From Nigrospora sphaerica (Eukaryota > Ascomycota > Sordariomycetes > Amphisphaeriales > Apiosporaceae), in assembly GCA_018287875.1 (NCBI GenBank), contig JAGVVL010000013.1, forward strand, positions 3,286,001 to 3,350,000: a stretch of DNA of 64,000 bases, written 5' to 3'. Positions 1 to 11,802 of the stretch are shown here, in pieces (positions within the stretch are counted from its first letter, which is position 1; every line of letters starts with the position of its first letter). The position numbers and the translations under genes are program-made. The notes beneath the pieces were generated by a model. It had not been told where the DNA came from. It was given only the letters and a program-made list of their open reading frames with translations, and searched no databases.

Positions 1-747
1 TGGCGCCATACTCACCATTTCCAGGTCGAGTCCGGCTAGTGCGGCCTCGGTTGTGCTATAGGTTCCCCACCAGTCGGACATAACCAGGCCGTCCCAGCCC
101 CATTCGCGGCGCAGCATCTTATCGATCAGCTTCTCGTTCTCGCTGCAGTAGGTCCCGTTCACACCGTTGTACCCCGTCATGAAGGCGGCGGGGTTGGCGT
201 CCCTCACAGCCAGCTGGAAGGGCAAGGCGTATATCTCACGCAGGGCCCGCTCGGTGACGATGGACTGGACAGCATTGCGCTTGTGCTCGTGGTCGTTGCA
301 CACAAAGTGCTTGATGGTGGCCAGAACGCCCTCGGACTGGATGCCCCTGACAATAGCAGCCGCACCCAAGCCCGCCAGGGACGGATCCTCGCCCAGGGAC
401 TCGAATCCACGACCGCCCAAGGGCGACCTCTGCATGTTGATGGTCGGGCCGAGAATCACGTGAGCACCCTTAGCCCGGGCCTCCTTGCCCATGAGTCGGC
501 CGGCCTCTTCGAGGAGCTCTTGGTTGAAGGTGGCGCCGAGACCGGTTCCGCAGGGGAAGCAAGCGGCCTTGACGCCGTCGAAGAACTTGGTTCCACGGAC
601 TCCGTTGGGCCCATCGGATGTGCGGACAGAAGGGACCCCGTGCTGGGGTAGAGCTTTGGTGTGCCACATGTCAATGCCCGAAAGGAGCTCGACCTTTTCG
701 GATAGCGTCAGCTTCTTGAGAAGCTCGTCGACTTTGAGGTCCGCCAT
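1..747 (-). CDS. GH3 beta-glucosidase, N-terminal exon (partial)
   Basis: Family 3 glycoside hydrolase of the fungal beta-glucosidase type, which releases glucose from the non-reducing ends of cellobiose and other beta-glucosides. The start is the ATG at 747 (protein begins [10 protein letters not shown]). Exon 1 (747-16) codes for 244 residues, and a GTGAGT donor at 15-10 begins an intron that leaves the window. The GH3 N-terminal TIM barrel is clear: [11 protein letters not shown] near residues 42-52, the KHF-x6-H pattern near 146-154, and MSDWWG at 223-228, where Asp225 matches the family's catalytic nucleophile. No signal peptide is visible, so this is probably an intracellular or non-classically exported form. 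The C-terminal domains lie outside the window. The family is certain; the exact substrate is not. Confidence 0.92.
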   Translation of the reverse strand, partial: MADLKVDELLKKLTLSEKVELLSGIDMWHTKALPQHGVPSVRTSDGPNGVRGTKFFDGVKAACFPCGTGLGATFNQELLEEAGRLMGKEARAKGAHVILGPTINMQRSPLGGRGFESLGEDPSLAGLGAAAIVRGIQSEGVLATIKHFVCNDHEHKRNAVQSIVTERALREIYALPFQLAVRDANPAAFMTGYNGVNGTYCSENEKLIDKMLRREWGWDGLVMSDWWGTYSTTEAALAGLDLEMVSMAP

Positions 748-1639
748 GGTGGGAATGCCAGCTCCGGGAGGTGCGGAGGTCCGATTCGGGGGAGGGGCGT
801 GGGGTTTGAGGAGGCGTGGGGAAAAGGGAAGGAAATGGAGGACACCGGGAGCCCAGAAAGACGGGCTCCCTCCCAGGATTAAGTATTTGATCAGGGCGAG
901 GCCCGAGTCGTAATCTTCGGGGGGAATGTGGAACGACACGTCAACCCAGCCTTGGGCCCGGAGCGAGAGACCCTCGTGCGCCGTGTCGTCGGGCCCGGCG
1001 ACCGCCCAGGATCCACTGGGCACCCAACATTTACCCGATGTATAGCCTTAACGGGCTCGACGGCCCAGGTCGTATTCAGCATTGTGGATCCTTCCTGGAA
1101 CCGAGGGAGCATGATTTACCCAGCAGATCGCAAGCGTCGAGCACAGCGGGTGGCGCTCGCCTGGGCTGCAAGTCGTTTCCCTTGTCACGCGGGGTCGCGG
1201 TCCGAAAAGTACAAGTTCACATGCGAGGGTGGAGAAAGCGTTGCAGTATCCCTGCTTTATTTTCCGAAGTTCAGCCTAGCTAATGGGAAGCCAGAACGGT
1301 TGGCTGCTAGCTAACGGTAACGAGTATAGCGAGTCCAGCCCCGCTATGTCCCGCCGGAACATACCGACGTTTAGCCATACTATCACCAACATCGAACCGA
1401 CGCCATCCCGGTTTCTACATTCGTCCCAGTTGACCGCTTCACAAGTTGACTGAAATACGGGTCTCGGTAGTCTTCAAGTCTCGAAGAGCACGAGGCATTG
1501 GGCGCTTGTTCGGCCCCGCTCGCCTATCTCACCCATCAAGCTGTTCCGCGACTATATTCGAACCACCGTCGTCTCCCGTCACGTGAGCAAGATGTTTTCT
1601 TGGCCTTACGCTCACATCGTATAGCGAAACTGGAATACG
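748..1639. other. Intergenic region
   Basis: This gap lies between the start of the GH3 gene and the 3' end of the MFS gene, both on the minus strand. It should hold the glucosidase promoter. Open frames here are short and resemble nothing I recognise, and I see no repeat or RNA gene. Confidence 0.5.
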
Positions 1640-3717
1640 TTAGAGACCGATTGGATGCCCCTTATGACGGGGGGAAAAACTCACATATATGTTTTCAAAG
1701 TCGGTGGCATCTTGTTCTCCCAGCACTTTCCCCTGGGCCACCCGTTCCTCTTCGGAGACGCCCATCTCCCGCAAGCGCTTCTCGCGCCGCTTGTTGCGCA
1801 TGACGTAGACAGTTCGCCATACCACGATGAGGATGAACTCGAGGCCGAAGCAAATGCCGCAGCCGATGGTACCCGGGATATATCGAGGCTTCCACACGTT
1901 AGAACACACACGCGGAACCGGGGGTTCTGTTCTATGACTTACCGCGTCTTTGGCGTTGAAGATCTGCGAGCCAACCATGTTGCCGACGCAGTACCCCACA
2001 AACGTGAAGGACGACGTGAGAGTCCTCTTGGTACGTCCGGCAACGTTGGATGGGATCAGAGTCCAAGCAAGGAACAGCCCAATTACAAAAGGGACGGTCA
2101 TGAAGTATCTGAGAAAGTGTCAGCACGGTGAATGGGAAGTTGTGTAGCCGCCGGAGTACAAACCCTCCCCATTTAGTCCATTTATATTGAGGCTCGTTCG
2201 GTAGCAGGGCCATAACGAGGAAGCCCACAAAGGGCGGGACGACCGAAAACATCATGAAGAACCTGGAGGTGCGTAAGCGTTAAAATCATGCAAAGCATTT
2301 CGCTGCGAGTATATGCTTACATGCGCAGGTTCGCTTTCCTGCTCGTCACCAAGCCGATGACGACAAACCAAAGCACGGAGGTGACGCTTCGTGGGATATC
2401 CAGAAGAATGACCTCAAGGTTGGCTAGCGAGGTCAGCTCCATGCGCTTGGGAAGCTTTGGACGCCGTACTCACAGAAACCGAAGTTGGTGTTAATGATGG
2501 AGCCAAAGGTCGTCAGGCCGCCGTTGGGCACGCTGCTGAGGAAGGCGTTGGCGCCGGCGAACCAGAAGCAGGGGTCGACGAGGCACTCGCGAGCCTGGGC
2601 CCACTTCCACTTCTTGAGGCCGGTGCGGTCGTTGCCCGTGTTGTTGGCGCTGATGCGGGCGTTGGCCATCTTCTTCTCCTCGGGCGAGAGCCAGCGGACC
2701 TCGGACGGCGTGCCGAGCAGGAGCAGGCAGAGGCAGCCGACGGCGATGGTCAGCGCGCCCAGGAAGTAGCTCATGTAGCGCCACACCTCGCGCTCCGGGT
2801 GCGCGTGCTGGATCGAGCCGATGCCGTAGAGGATCAGGTGCGCGATGATGCCGAAGCCCGCGTTGGCGCTCTGGAACACGAGCGACCGCGACGCGTGCTC
2901 CCGCGTCGTGTACCAGGACCCGATGACAAGGATGAACCCCGGCGAGATGCAGCACTGTGTGGGCTTGGTCAGGGCGACGGTGGACTGGCTGGCGCATCTC
3001 GGGACACACGAACCTCGAAGAGTCCCTGGAGGGCTCGCAGCACAATGAGATGGGTAAAGTTCTTGGAGAAACCGATGCATAGAACGACAACGCCCCAGCA
3101 GATCATGTAACAAGATAGGGTGCGTCCCATTTTGTACCGCTGGAGAATCACATTGGAAGGGAACTCGAAAATCATGTAGGTGATGTAGAAGACCGTGGTA
3201 AGCCATGAGTCTGCAAGCTGGGTCAGTCAGGTTTCCAAAGCGTTGTGAAGGGAGGATGAGGCTCACATTGCTGCCCGAAAAGCCCGGTATCCTACACGGA
3301 GAAATGGTCAGCCTCTTCCTCGCCCATGCCTTGATAACCCGGAAGATGTTGTACCTCTCGCAGACCAAAGGTGGCTTGCGTTCCAATGGAGGTTTTGTCC
3401 GTCTGCTGGATACCGTAACAAAGCCACATCAGAGGAAGAAGGTATCGGTCTATCTTCTTCTTTAATGCCTTGTATTGCTCCTCGGTGTACTCTTCCTGGG
3501 GGGGCACTGTTCCGGTGTCAGTTGAGAAATTCCCGACATGCCACGGAGTCCGGTGATGAAGGGGCATACCATCTTGTATGTCGGTCACCACCGCGCTGCC
3601 CTTATCGCTTTGGTCTGTGCCGCTCGACTTTTCGGGGTCCCTCCCTGCGTCTCTTCCGACCTCAAGAGTTGGTTTTAGGTCGGCCGGGAGCGTCGTGATC
3701 TCTGAGACGGAGGCCAT
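1640..3717 (-). CDS. MFS transporter, Dal5-like anion:cation symporter family
   Basis: Major facilitator of the fungal ACS family (allantoate, nicotinate, pantothenate or other small organic anions with H+), expected in the plasma membrane. Nine exons join in phase: 3717-3570, 3506-3355, 3291-3267, 3210-3014, 2954-2474, 2423-2321, 2262-2164, 2108-1943 and 1888-1640, giving 539 residues. Family signatures are the DKTSIGTQATFGL stretch after TM1, the run IGSWYTTREHASRSLVFQSA in exon 5, FGIIAHLILYGIGS, and NVAGRTKRT near TM10. The 50-residue hydrophilic N-terminus is normal for the family. The first intron is 63 bases and in frame, so its removal is inferred. Exon 3 is a 25-base microexon. The tail after the KRREKRLREMG segment is less certain. 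The substrate cannot be read from sequence. Confidence 0.9.
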
Positions 3718-3806
3718 ACTTGAGCTGTTTTGTGACCAGAGAAAGGAGACGGCACACCTAGGACTACTCGAATGTTAACGTTTGCCATTATTGGGTATCT
3801 GGGTAG

Positions 3807-3813
3807 TTATATA
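3807..3813 (-). promoter_or_regulatory. TATA box of the Dal5-like transporter gene
   Basis: The minus strand reads TATATAA here, about 90 bases upstream of the ATG at 3717. Spacing and sequence suit a core promoter element; this is a positional inference. Confidence 0.5.
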
Positions 3814-5970
3814 CAGGCCAGACGAGCCATCCCGGGCGTCTCCAACAGCGTGTGGACTGCAGGCGAACTTCCGGGCGGAAACGCCACGCCGCGTAGTGGG
3901 AACTCGATAAGGAGCTGCACTGGAGCCTGCAGGTGATAGACTGACTTACACTAGCCGGCTGTATCTCCTGGCATTATCATGTATCTCTTGCAAAGTGGGG
4001 TACCTATTGAATAGGGTGAGGGGGGTGAGAACAGCATGAGAAAGAGAAAGGAGAGAACCAGTGTTGAAGTACCATAAACAGTCTCTGCTAGTAACAAATT
4101 GCTTTAATAGACCCGTCTTCTTCTTTAATTTAGTATCGAATATTTGACTGCTACTCCCATTGGGCTCCAGTCGATTCAAGTAATCATTTGAATTCAGGCT
4201 ATCTGGTTACCAGCACAAACCACTCGGGCTTCGCCGGCGCCGCCATTTGCTTAGGACACCTCATGCCAAACTGTGATCGCTTTTGCCGTCTCGCGAGGAG
4301 GTTCGCGTCATGGTGGCGGGGTACACACCGTCGCCGCCGCCCTGCAGCAGGATAGTCGTCAAAGGATATCTCAGCGCTGATGAGCGGCCTCGACGAGGGT
4401 CCCCTGCGAGCATTTCCCAGATTAACCTGCACCAGAGTGCGGACGGGGGGAATCAGCGTTTTTTCGGAACCTCGCCGTGGTCGGCACTGAGCCGAGGAGA
4501 CCACGATTATCCCCGTATGCCCGCCCCGGAAACTGTGCCGTGCCCATGCATGTCGCCAAGACTTGGGGTTTCGACGTGATTCCCCACCATACAGCCACCC
4601 TCTTATCACAGCCAAGACATCTATCACTTGATAGCAACGTCGGATGACGATAATGCCCTGAAAAAGTCCCGCGGGTAGAGAGACCTCATTGGGGGCCTGG
4701 AAATTGTGGAAGACAGTCAGCAGCACCCGGCGTCTCGGAACGGATATGGTTGCGTTACTTGATTATCGGACATGTCCGACTCGGAGACCCCTGTTAAACG
4801 CGAGCAGCCGATGCTTGGTATTGACGGCATTGATAGATGAAACACAGCGCAGTGAGACCAGTCTCCCGAACCAGATCGTGACGTATAAAATGGCGACATT
4901 GAGGCCTTTCCAGCCATGCCCCATACATGACCGTTTTACCCCCGCCTCGTTGTGCCCAAGCTGCAAGCTCCACAGTATCCACATCCAGGTTTTGATTCTG
5001 TGGTATTTCTAGGACCTCCCAGTAAATAGTCTACTTGACGTAGTGCGGACGATGCAAAGGCCTGAATGAGTATATATCTAAAGTTTCTGAAGACGTAATA
5101 ATTAAAGAATATATTCTGTAGGTTCTTAAAAACCGTTACTCTTAAGAGAAGGCCCTCGGAAAGAAAGACCATATTCTGGAGTTAAAGGGATAGTTATAAT
5201 TCATGGGACCGTCTCTCAACGATTTCCGCGCTCACCTTCCAAATTTTCCGCCACTTTCCATAACCCGCCACCGTCTCCTTTCCATCCGTGGCGAGTCCTC
5301 CAAAACTTCCACACGGAGCCCGTGAGATGCTTTTGTCCCGTTAGTCTGCTAAAAACCCGAGTATAGGCGGGCGTGATGTGCAGCCCCAGGCAAAGCCAGC
5401 CTCTCGGTGGTAGATGTGAAGGTTTATCAATCGAAGCCAAAAGACTTAGCAGCGTACCACAAATGGGGACAGATAATTACATCCAGTACCTAGGTGATGT
5501 AAATTACGGATAGTACACACTTTATTTTCTAGTTTCCGAGCCATAGACCTCAGAAGATGACGCAGCAAAAGCTTTCAAGGCATGGGGGACTAACAGCCCT
5601 CGCACTCCAGAATGCACACATCCATACGCCGTGCCAAAATGTCAGAAGGAAGGGAGGAATCTGCGAACCAAAACCTATGATGAGATGAATAGGAAACATG
5701 GGAAAGACTCCAACAAATAAGCGGCGAGGCGGCAGCAAGGCCAACACAAAATGTTCAAGGGTACAGACGCGAGCTGGAATAGAGAGAAGGGCGGAGATCA
5801 ATGTTATGTACTTATCTAACCTCTATCCCTAACTGCCTACAACCTCCCTGAAACTTCCACAGCACTTAAGGGCCCCTCTAACCTACACGCGATGAATCCC
5901 GTCTCACACGAACAGTCATGGTTGGTATTGGTAAAACTAGCGCGAAAGTCAACTAGCATTGTTCCTAATA
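3814..5970. other. Gene-poor, partly AT-rich intergenic region
   Basis: About 2.1 kb between the transporter promoter and the transposon. It has AT-rich blocks (near 4080-4200 and 5080-5200) and only short frames; the longest, 4199-4726 on the minus strand, has no recognisable motif. The two bases before the element (TA at 5969-5970) are its left target-site copy. I see no gene here. Confidence 0.5.
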
Positions 5971-6012
5971 AGCTAGGGGGTCGATCAAGGGACAGGCCCA
6001 TCAAACCGCCAC
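5971..6012 (+). repeat. Left terminal inverted repeat of the Fot1/pogo element
   Basis: These 42 bases match the reverse complement of 7861-7902 exactly. Similarity extends four more bases with one mismatch. The core GGGTCGATCAAGGGACAGG is intact at every CpA, unlike the coding interior of the element. Confidence 0.93.
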
Positions 6013-6269
6013 ACGTCTGGCGACAGTTTAAAGTGTTTCTTTTTTGCTTCAACACCGAATATATCAACCACCTATGGTTACATTTATTTGAAAGTCATAC
6101 CATTCGAATTCTCACATTCTCTTCTTTCGTTTAATATCTATTATTATAGATGAACTGCAGCTGGCTGCCGCTCTCCTTTAAGTCTGCTAAGGAGATTCTA
6201 TCCGGTCTGTCGCTAAGCAATACAGAGTCTCCAGACATTACCTCACGTCTCGTTTCGAGTGCAAGCCTC

Positions 6270-7779
6270 TCAAACGCACTGCTTAAAGGCATCGTCAAGC
6301 CCTCAGTGAGGTCCAGGAGCACTGGCTAGTCCAGTGGGTGTTGCTCCAGGCTAGACTTAGCTGGGCTCCTCAGTATAACCGCTTCAAGCTCTTCGCGCAG
6401 TTAATTATCTGTTAATCCGGCAGCAGCCACACCATCAGAGATAGGTGGAATCGCCGTTTTTTAGGCGCTGGCCGCAGCTGAAGACCATGCTCTCAAGGGG
6501 AATGGATTTCCAGCGCGTCAACGGCGCCACACGCGAAAACATCGAGGAGTTCTTCTCGAGGCTGAACAAGGAGCGTATCCGCGACATCCCTAAGGAGCAC
6601 ACATGGAAATTTGACAAGGTTGGAGCTTAGATTGGCCTTGGAGACTGCCCTTTTATTATCGGACCGTCTGCTCTCATAAAGGTCTTCACTCTAGACACTA
6701 TGAGAGGCGAGTAGACGACTTCTTTAAAGTCTGTCTCTGCAGTTAGCCGAGCCCTATCTCCCCTAGTCATCTTTAAGGGGAGGCGGGTCTAACAGTAATG
6801 GTTTACCACGTAATTAGACGAGGAGGACTTCGTAAACTGGCAATTTAAAGCCTTAGAGGCTAGCTGGACCTCCAATTCAATTACCTTGCGCTGGCTGAGA
6901 CAGGTATTCTTGCCACAGACTACTCCAGACGACCCTAAGTAGTGGCGCCACCTTATACTCGACTGCTATACCAGCTACTGTAGCTAGGAGTTTGTATTGG
7001 AGTGTTTTAAGGCTAAGGTCTAGCTGGACTTCCTTCCGGCACACACCTCGCAAGTCCTCCAGCCTCTGGACCTTAGCCCCTTTTCAGTGTTAAAGCGCGC
7101 GTACTGGAAACACCTTCGCCAGGCCTACGTGTCTAGTCTGACGATGACGCCAAAGAAACCGGAGTTCCTAGAGGCCTGGAAAAAGGCTCGGAAGGAAGCC
7201 CTGACTTTAGAGCACATTGCTACAGGCTAGAAAGCGACCGGTATCTATTTAAGGGACCCCCTCAAGGCCATTAACAGCCGACTGACAAGGCAAAGGGACT
7301 AGGACAGGCCGGAGGGGTCAACTTAAATCGTTCTACAGCTGCTAGAGGACCCCCTACTGTCGGAGATGTCCGCTATAAACGTTAAGACCCTAAGGTCTTC
7401 AAGGCAGATACAGCACATCCATCGCGAATTGCGTGTGGTTAACTCAGTGTACAGCAATGCCACCTTACGCCAGGTCTTCAGGAAGACCGGCAAGGCCTTA
7501 GACCTTGCAAGCGCCGAGATCTCCAGCCTTAAGCATAAACGCGACTAATTGGCTACTGCGCTGGATCTCCAGAAGCCCCAAAAACGTCGCAAAGTCCAGA
7601 AAACTGCTCAAGAGCGATTCGTGACTATGCTAGACGTTCGCAAAGTCAAGGAGGACTTGGTGACACCTGGTGGTGAGGCTAGTGCAGTCACTACACAGTC
7701 GCTATCGATCGCGTCGGGAAGTTCGGTTGCAGAAAGCATTTATGATATAGAGGAGGAAATAACAGTCTCTTTGAGCTAA
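6270..7779 (+). pseudogene. Transposase pseudogene, Fot1/pogo DDE superfamily (RIP-damaged)
   Basis: Remnant of a transposase with an N-terminal CENP-B/Tc5-type helix-turn-helix and a DDE catalytic core. In the frame of 6308 one reads ALSEVQEHWLVQW, then stop TAA at 6413 and RWNRRFL. The frame then shifts at the T-run 6457-6462 into FRRWPQLKTMLSR. From there one frame runs to 7779 with in-frame stops at 6628, 6712, 6790, 6796, 6811, 6940, 6985, 7021, 7228, 7300, 7324 and 7546. Core motifs survive: LILDCYTSY, where relatives have LILDGH-x-SH, and LPAHTSQVLQPLDL. All twelve stops are TAG or TAA, none TGA, and both motif histidines have become tyrosine; each is what C-to-T change at CpA produces. 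The copy is non-functional. Confidence 0.88.
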
Positions 7780-7860
7780 TCGGTTTGTCTGTATCTATTA
7801 TGGTTGTCAAGATAATTGGTTTTGTTTGCTTTAATGTTACATGGCGATGTCTTAAAACGC

Positions 7861-7902
7861 GTGGCGGTTTGATGGGCCTGTCCCTTGATCGACCCCCTAG
7901 CT
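7861..7902 (-). repeat. Right terminal inverted repeat of the Fot1/pogo element
   Basis: Exact reverse complement of the left repeat, followed by the TA target-site copy at 7903-7904. The TA on both sides marks the element's ends to the base. Confidence 0.93.
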
Positions 7903-8179
7903 TATCATCGACGCTAGACGGTTTCGCCTCCCAGCGTACAGTGAACTCACGTGGGCAAATGTCTACAGCAATGGTCATGAAACGTAGGTAGTGTTGTATG
8001 TACATTATATTTATCGTTTATAATACGGTCATGATTAGGGTGGAGCATATGTACGCAATACGCTGTTCCATGCATAAACGGTCGTTCGAGGGAGGGGCGG
8101 GGGCAAAGGCCGATCCCAAGATGTCATTCACAGCACACGGGGGGGGAGAAACAAGTTCTTCCTGTTTCCCGTGACCGGC

Positions 8180-8746
8180 TTAGGGGGCCACCTCGTACTG
8201 GCAGCCGATGGGGGTCTTTGTCTCGACGACCCTGGCAGCGATGGAGGTGCAGTTGTTGCCGGCGGGGTGCTCGATGCCGACGTCGACGAAAATCTGGTAA
8301 GCGCCACCCTCGTAGCCGGAGCAGGCGAGGAAGTCGCTGCCGTCGAACTGCAGGTGGCCGTCCGTGACGGTGAAGGGGCCGCGCTCGGCGTTCTTGGGCG
8401 GCGGCACCGCGACGCCGACCGTGTAGCCCATCTTGCCCTGGCCCATGCCGGAGCGGTCGACCCAGAGCTGGTTGGGCGGGTTGTCGGAGCTGTACAGGTA
8501 CAGGCTGCTGTCCTCGGGGTTGACCCAGAAGGTGGCGAACTGCGGCCGCTCGCCGCGGTCGCACGACGGCTTCTGCTCCTTGAGGTTCCAGATGGAGCCG
8601 ACTGTGGCGCTCCAGCCGGCGTACTGCACCTCGGAGCCCGAGTGGATCGAGAGGACGCCGAAGGCATGGAAGCCCGAGGTGGAGTTGCTGGCGGCGGCGA
8701 CGGTAGAGGCCGACGCGGCGGCGAGGGCGGCGTTCTTGAACTGCAT
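8180..8746 (-). CDS. Secreted PhiA-like cell wall protein
   Basis: Single-exon gene for a 188-residue secreted protein of the PhiA type, a family first tied to phialide and conidium development in Aspergillus and found in hyphal walls and culture fluid. Residues 1-19 form a signal peptide (MQFKNAALAAASASTVAAA). The mature part shows the family layout: FGVLSIHSGSEVQYAGW near the start, an FTVTDGHLQFDG strand, then YQIFVDVG and a cysteine-containing end (NNCTS, IGCQYE). There are two NxS/T sites (NSTS, NNCTS). A TATA box lies about 105 bases upstream. No membrane anchor or GPI signal is visible. The function is inferred from the family pattern and not from any catalytic motif. Confidence 0.78.
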   Translation of the reverse strand: MQFKNAALAAASASTVAAASNSTSGFHAFGVLSIHSGSEVQYAGWSATVGSIWNLKEQKPSCDRGERPQFATFWVNPEDSSLYLYSSDNPPNQLWVDRSGMGQGKMGYTVGVAVPPPKNAERGPFTVTDGHLQFDGSDFLACSGYEGGAYQIFVDVGIEHPAGNNCTSIAARVVETKTPIGCQYEVAP

Positions 8747-8850
8747 TATGGATTGTATGAAACGGCAGTACCGGGGTAATAATGTCTAGAAGCGAGAGTG
8801 GATGGTGGTTGGGAAAGGTGAGGGGAAGGAAGAGTCCGGAGTGCAGGCAC

Positions 8851-8857
8851 TTATATA
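8851..8857 (-). promoter_or_regulatory. TATA box of the PhiA-like gene
   Basis: TATATAA on the minus strand, 105 bases upstream of the ATG at 8746, as expected for a strongly expressed fungal gene with a short leader. Confidence 0.6.
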
Positions 8858-11802
8858 CCTGTTATACCATCGCAAGCGGGACCGGTAGTTGGGTGCATCC
8901 CGCCCGTTTACCTAAAAATATCGCGGGGCCCGCCGCTGCAGATGCGACTAGAGGCACGCTAGAATCAGGAGAAGGCGGCTGTGGGAACCCCCGTCATCGG
9001 TGGGCCGAGTGCCATGCCTTGGTGCTTGGTTCATGGAAATGAAGGTGCACGTCACCGCCACTCCCTCGATGCCCTGCATCGTCGGTTCGTCCCTAAGCCG
9101 TGGGTCTTCCGCCCAGCCTGCCGGCAAGACAGACAGCGAGACAACGAGGCAGGCAGTGGTTAACGCGTGCATACTGAGTAACCAACCCCCCTACGAACCC
9201 CAGCCGTCCTCAATACCCATCGGCCCCTATACCCCCTAGTCGCACCCCCCTCCATTGGCTGCGGGTCGCAATGGGCAGTGGTGGGCGTGTGGCCGTTCCG
9301 CGTCTGCATCCGCTGTAGCCGGACTGCCAGGGTCAATGGAACCTCTGCTCGTATTCCAGTCTCGCCGGCGCCTCCGCCCCAGCTCGGCTTTGGCACAGAA
9401 GTCACGTTGCGCGACTCTGGCGTTTGCCCGATGCGACCATGGCGTCATCGGTCTGGTCCCCGCCGAGGAAGAGGCAAAAGAGGAAGCGCCGAGGGGGCGG
9501 CTAGTGGGTTGGCTCGTCCGTCCATCCGGGCTCCTGGCTGTACGTAGGGAAACGGGAGATACCACATGCGCCCCTTCCGCCTTTTTCAAGACCCTGTCGT
9601 TTTCCCTCCCTGTTGATGTGGTTATTGGGTACTGTATGGAGACGGAAAGCCCCTAAGTGAGCACGTCCAAATAGCGCCCGGTGCTGTACCCAGGATTGCC
9701 TAAGTACTTGGTGGGAAGGATGTGGGTCTATCCCGCTCCCAGAGGGTTCAATGCGCCCACGAATGATCCATTGCCAGGGACCTCCTGGTATCATCCATCG
9801 TGGGTAACATAAATCGACACATAGAGAGCCAGACGTCGGGGTTGCATCTGCGCCAACTTCTTTGTTATTCTCTGTCAAGTGCAGGGAGCCGTCGGTATTG
9901 GCTATTTCCCCCTCCTGCTCCGGTCTTTCTGCTTGCACTTCGTATTTCGATCCTCCGTCCTGCACAAGTAAACGTAACCAAGCGGCCCCTTACATTTAGT
10001 ACCCAATCATCGGCAGAGGGCTCACCGGCCTCCTGAGCGAGGCGAAGTAGGCGCTGGCAGGTAAAAACTGACTCGCCGTCTCGACAGCCCACAGCCTCAC
10101 TGGACGCCCCGATATCTGGAGTTCATGCTGGCTCTCGCCTCCGGCCTCCACTGCAGCACTAGACCAGTCGCTTCGGGGCGGAGGTTAGGCGGAGTGCGAC
10201 CCAACAGCCCTCGGAGTGGGACCCGGGAATGGACAGTGCTGCAACTGCCAACCTGCCCAAGTACATTTTCAGTACGTAAGTCGCATACAATGTACGTACC
10301 CCTTAGGGAGTTAGTAGGTGGCCTGTACCGTCCCGGCATAAGGACTATGACGTCCACTCCCGCCCTATCCACTGCCGTAGGCCCAGCGCTCTTGCCCCAA
10401 ACAGTATTGTACATCCTTCGCTCCTTTACGAGAAGCGAATGCATCATGGCACGCAGAGCACGTCGATACCTACCGTGTTGACTGTGACCAGTGGCGAACT
10501 AGAAAGAAGGAAAAGCGAGCCCGTGGCATCGATACATCTATCCCTCGCACACATGTATCCAGTATGCTGACCAGCATATTCCAGCAACCACTCCCCATAC
10601 ATGGGTATCAAGTACCGGTCGTGTGCCCAAGCCTACAATCCAGCACTCCGGCAACCCGGTACCCCGGCACCCCGGCAGGAAACGCACCGTCGAGCTCCGA
10701 TGACCAAGGGGCCCAATAAGTTCTCTCTCGCTCCAGTGTCCGGGCGAGGCAGCCAGGCTATTGAAGTCTCCCGTGTACCGGCCCAGCCATCATACAGATT
10801 TGGCTTGCTGGGCCCTACCATGGTCAGCCCCCTGCCCACTCGCCACTGCCATGGCCCGCTTAGCCAAAAGATGCAGCAAGCATCTTTGTTTAGTGATCCC
10901 GCCAACCCGGCCGTCTTCTTGCCTACCGTATCGTATTCTGTCTGTGTTGAGGCACCGGCCGACCTGCCTTTCCCATCCGCCCCAAGATCGACCGTGGGGT
11001 CGTGCATCATGGCAACGTTACATAGGATGAAGATGTTGCTTTTCGAGCATCCCTCCCCTTCCGGCAACTACCCTGATGAGACCAGATCCTATCCTAACGA
11101 GGCCATATCCACAGGGGATTTTCCGTGCTGAGCCTCGTCGTCCCTGCCCTGCGCCCTCATCGAGTCGTGACTCCTCGCCTTGGCCGGGTGCTGATCAAAG
11201 TTTTGTTGCATGTGGATGAAGAGCAAACGCGGCCAGGCATCCGCTTGCCGGTCGGCTGGTCAGTACTAAATACGAGCTTGTCTTTCTTTTCTCCAGCCGG
11301 AGCGTCTTTTCCACCAAGTTGTCCGCCGTCATCAGTGTGAGACCCCGAACGTGCACCGGTGCTCGTTGACTCAACCGGCCCCGGAAAGGGTGACTGCTTG
11401 GCAGGGATTGTAGCGGCCCCAGACGAACCAAAATAACTCTTGGAAGCCTTGAGACCCCAGCTGAAGCTCTTTTCCGGGTGCCCGATGCGATTGAAGCTCG
11501 TTCCATATGTATAGTCACAGGACAGAGCAATTCGTGGATGTTGGTATCGTGGCGGCGAACATCGTGGCAGTGCTTGCGATGAGGCTCGGCTCCGACCAGT
11601 CGACTGTTGGTTCTGACCATCAAACGTTCCCACTCAGCTCTTGAAGAACACCAGTAGCCGCTTTCAACAGAATGGCTTCTTCGTCCGATAACACACCGCA
11701 TTGTTCCCCGTCGAGTGTAACGCTGACCGTCTATTTCTTGGTTGTTTCAACCCGCGAATCCGCCCCCACTGGGGGGGGGGGTCTTCCCCTCGGATGCCAA
11801 GC
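8858..11802. other. Gene-poor intergenic region
   Basis: About 2.9 kb with no frame I can assign. The longest, 10601-11131 on the plus strand (176 residues), has no motif or codon pattern that convinces. A G-run of 11 lies at 11771-11781 and short GGTACCCCGGCACCCCGGCA-like repeats occur near 10660. Nothing further is seen. Confidence 0.5.

Larger units (their letters stand above)
5971..7902 (+). mobile_element. Fot1/pogo-class DNA transposon, decayed
   Basis: A 1932-base class II element of the Tc1/mariner superfamily, pogo/Fot1 branch. It is bounded by 42-base perfect terminal inverted repeats (5971-6012 and 7861-7902) beginning AGCTAGGGGG, and by a TA duplication at 5969-5970 and 7903-7904. 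It contains one transposase-like frame on the plus strand, broken by more than a dozen stops and at least one frameshift. Length, TA target and transposase type all fit Fot1-like elements. The copy cannot encode a functional enzyme. The identical repeats could still be recognised by an active relative elsewhere, but none is visible in this window. Confidence 0.9.

Noticed and set aside
4199..4726. Minus-strand frame of 175 residues
   Set aside because: No recognisable domain, and it lies in gene-poor DNA with mixed composition.
6628..7548. TAG/TAA as reassigned glutamine codons in the transposase
   Set aside because: Every other gene in the window uses TAG, TAA and TGA as stops, and the His-to-Tyr changes and the frameshift point to mutation and not recoding.
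10601..11131. Plus-strand frame of 176 residues
   Set aside because: No motif, no splice context and no resemblance to a known family; composition is like its surroundings.
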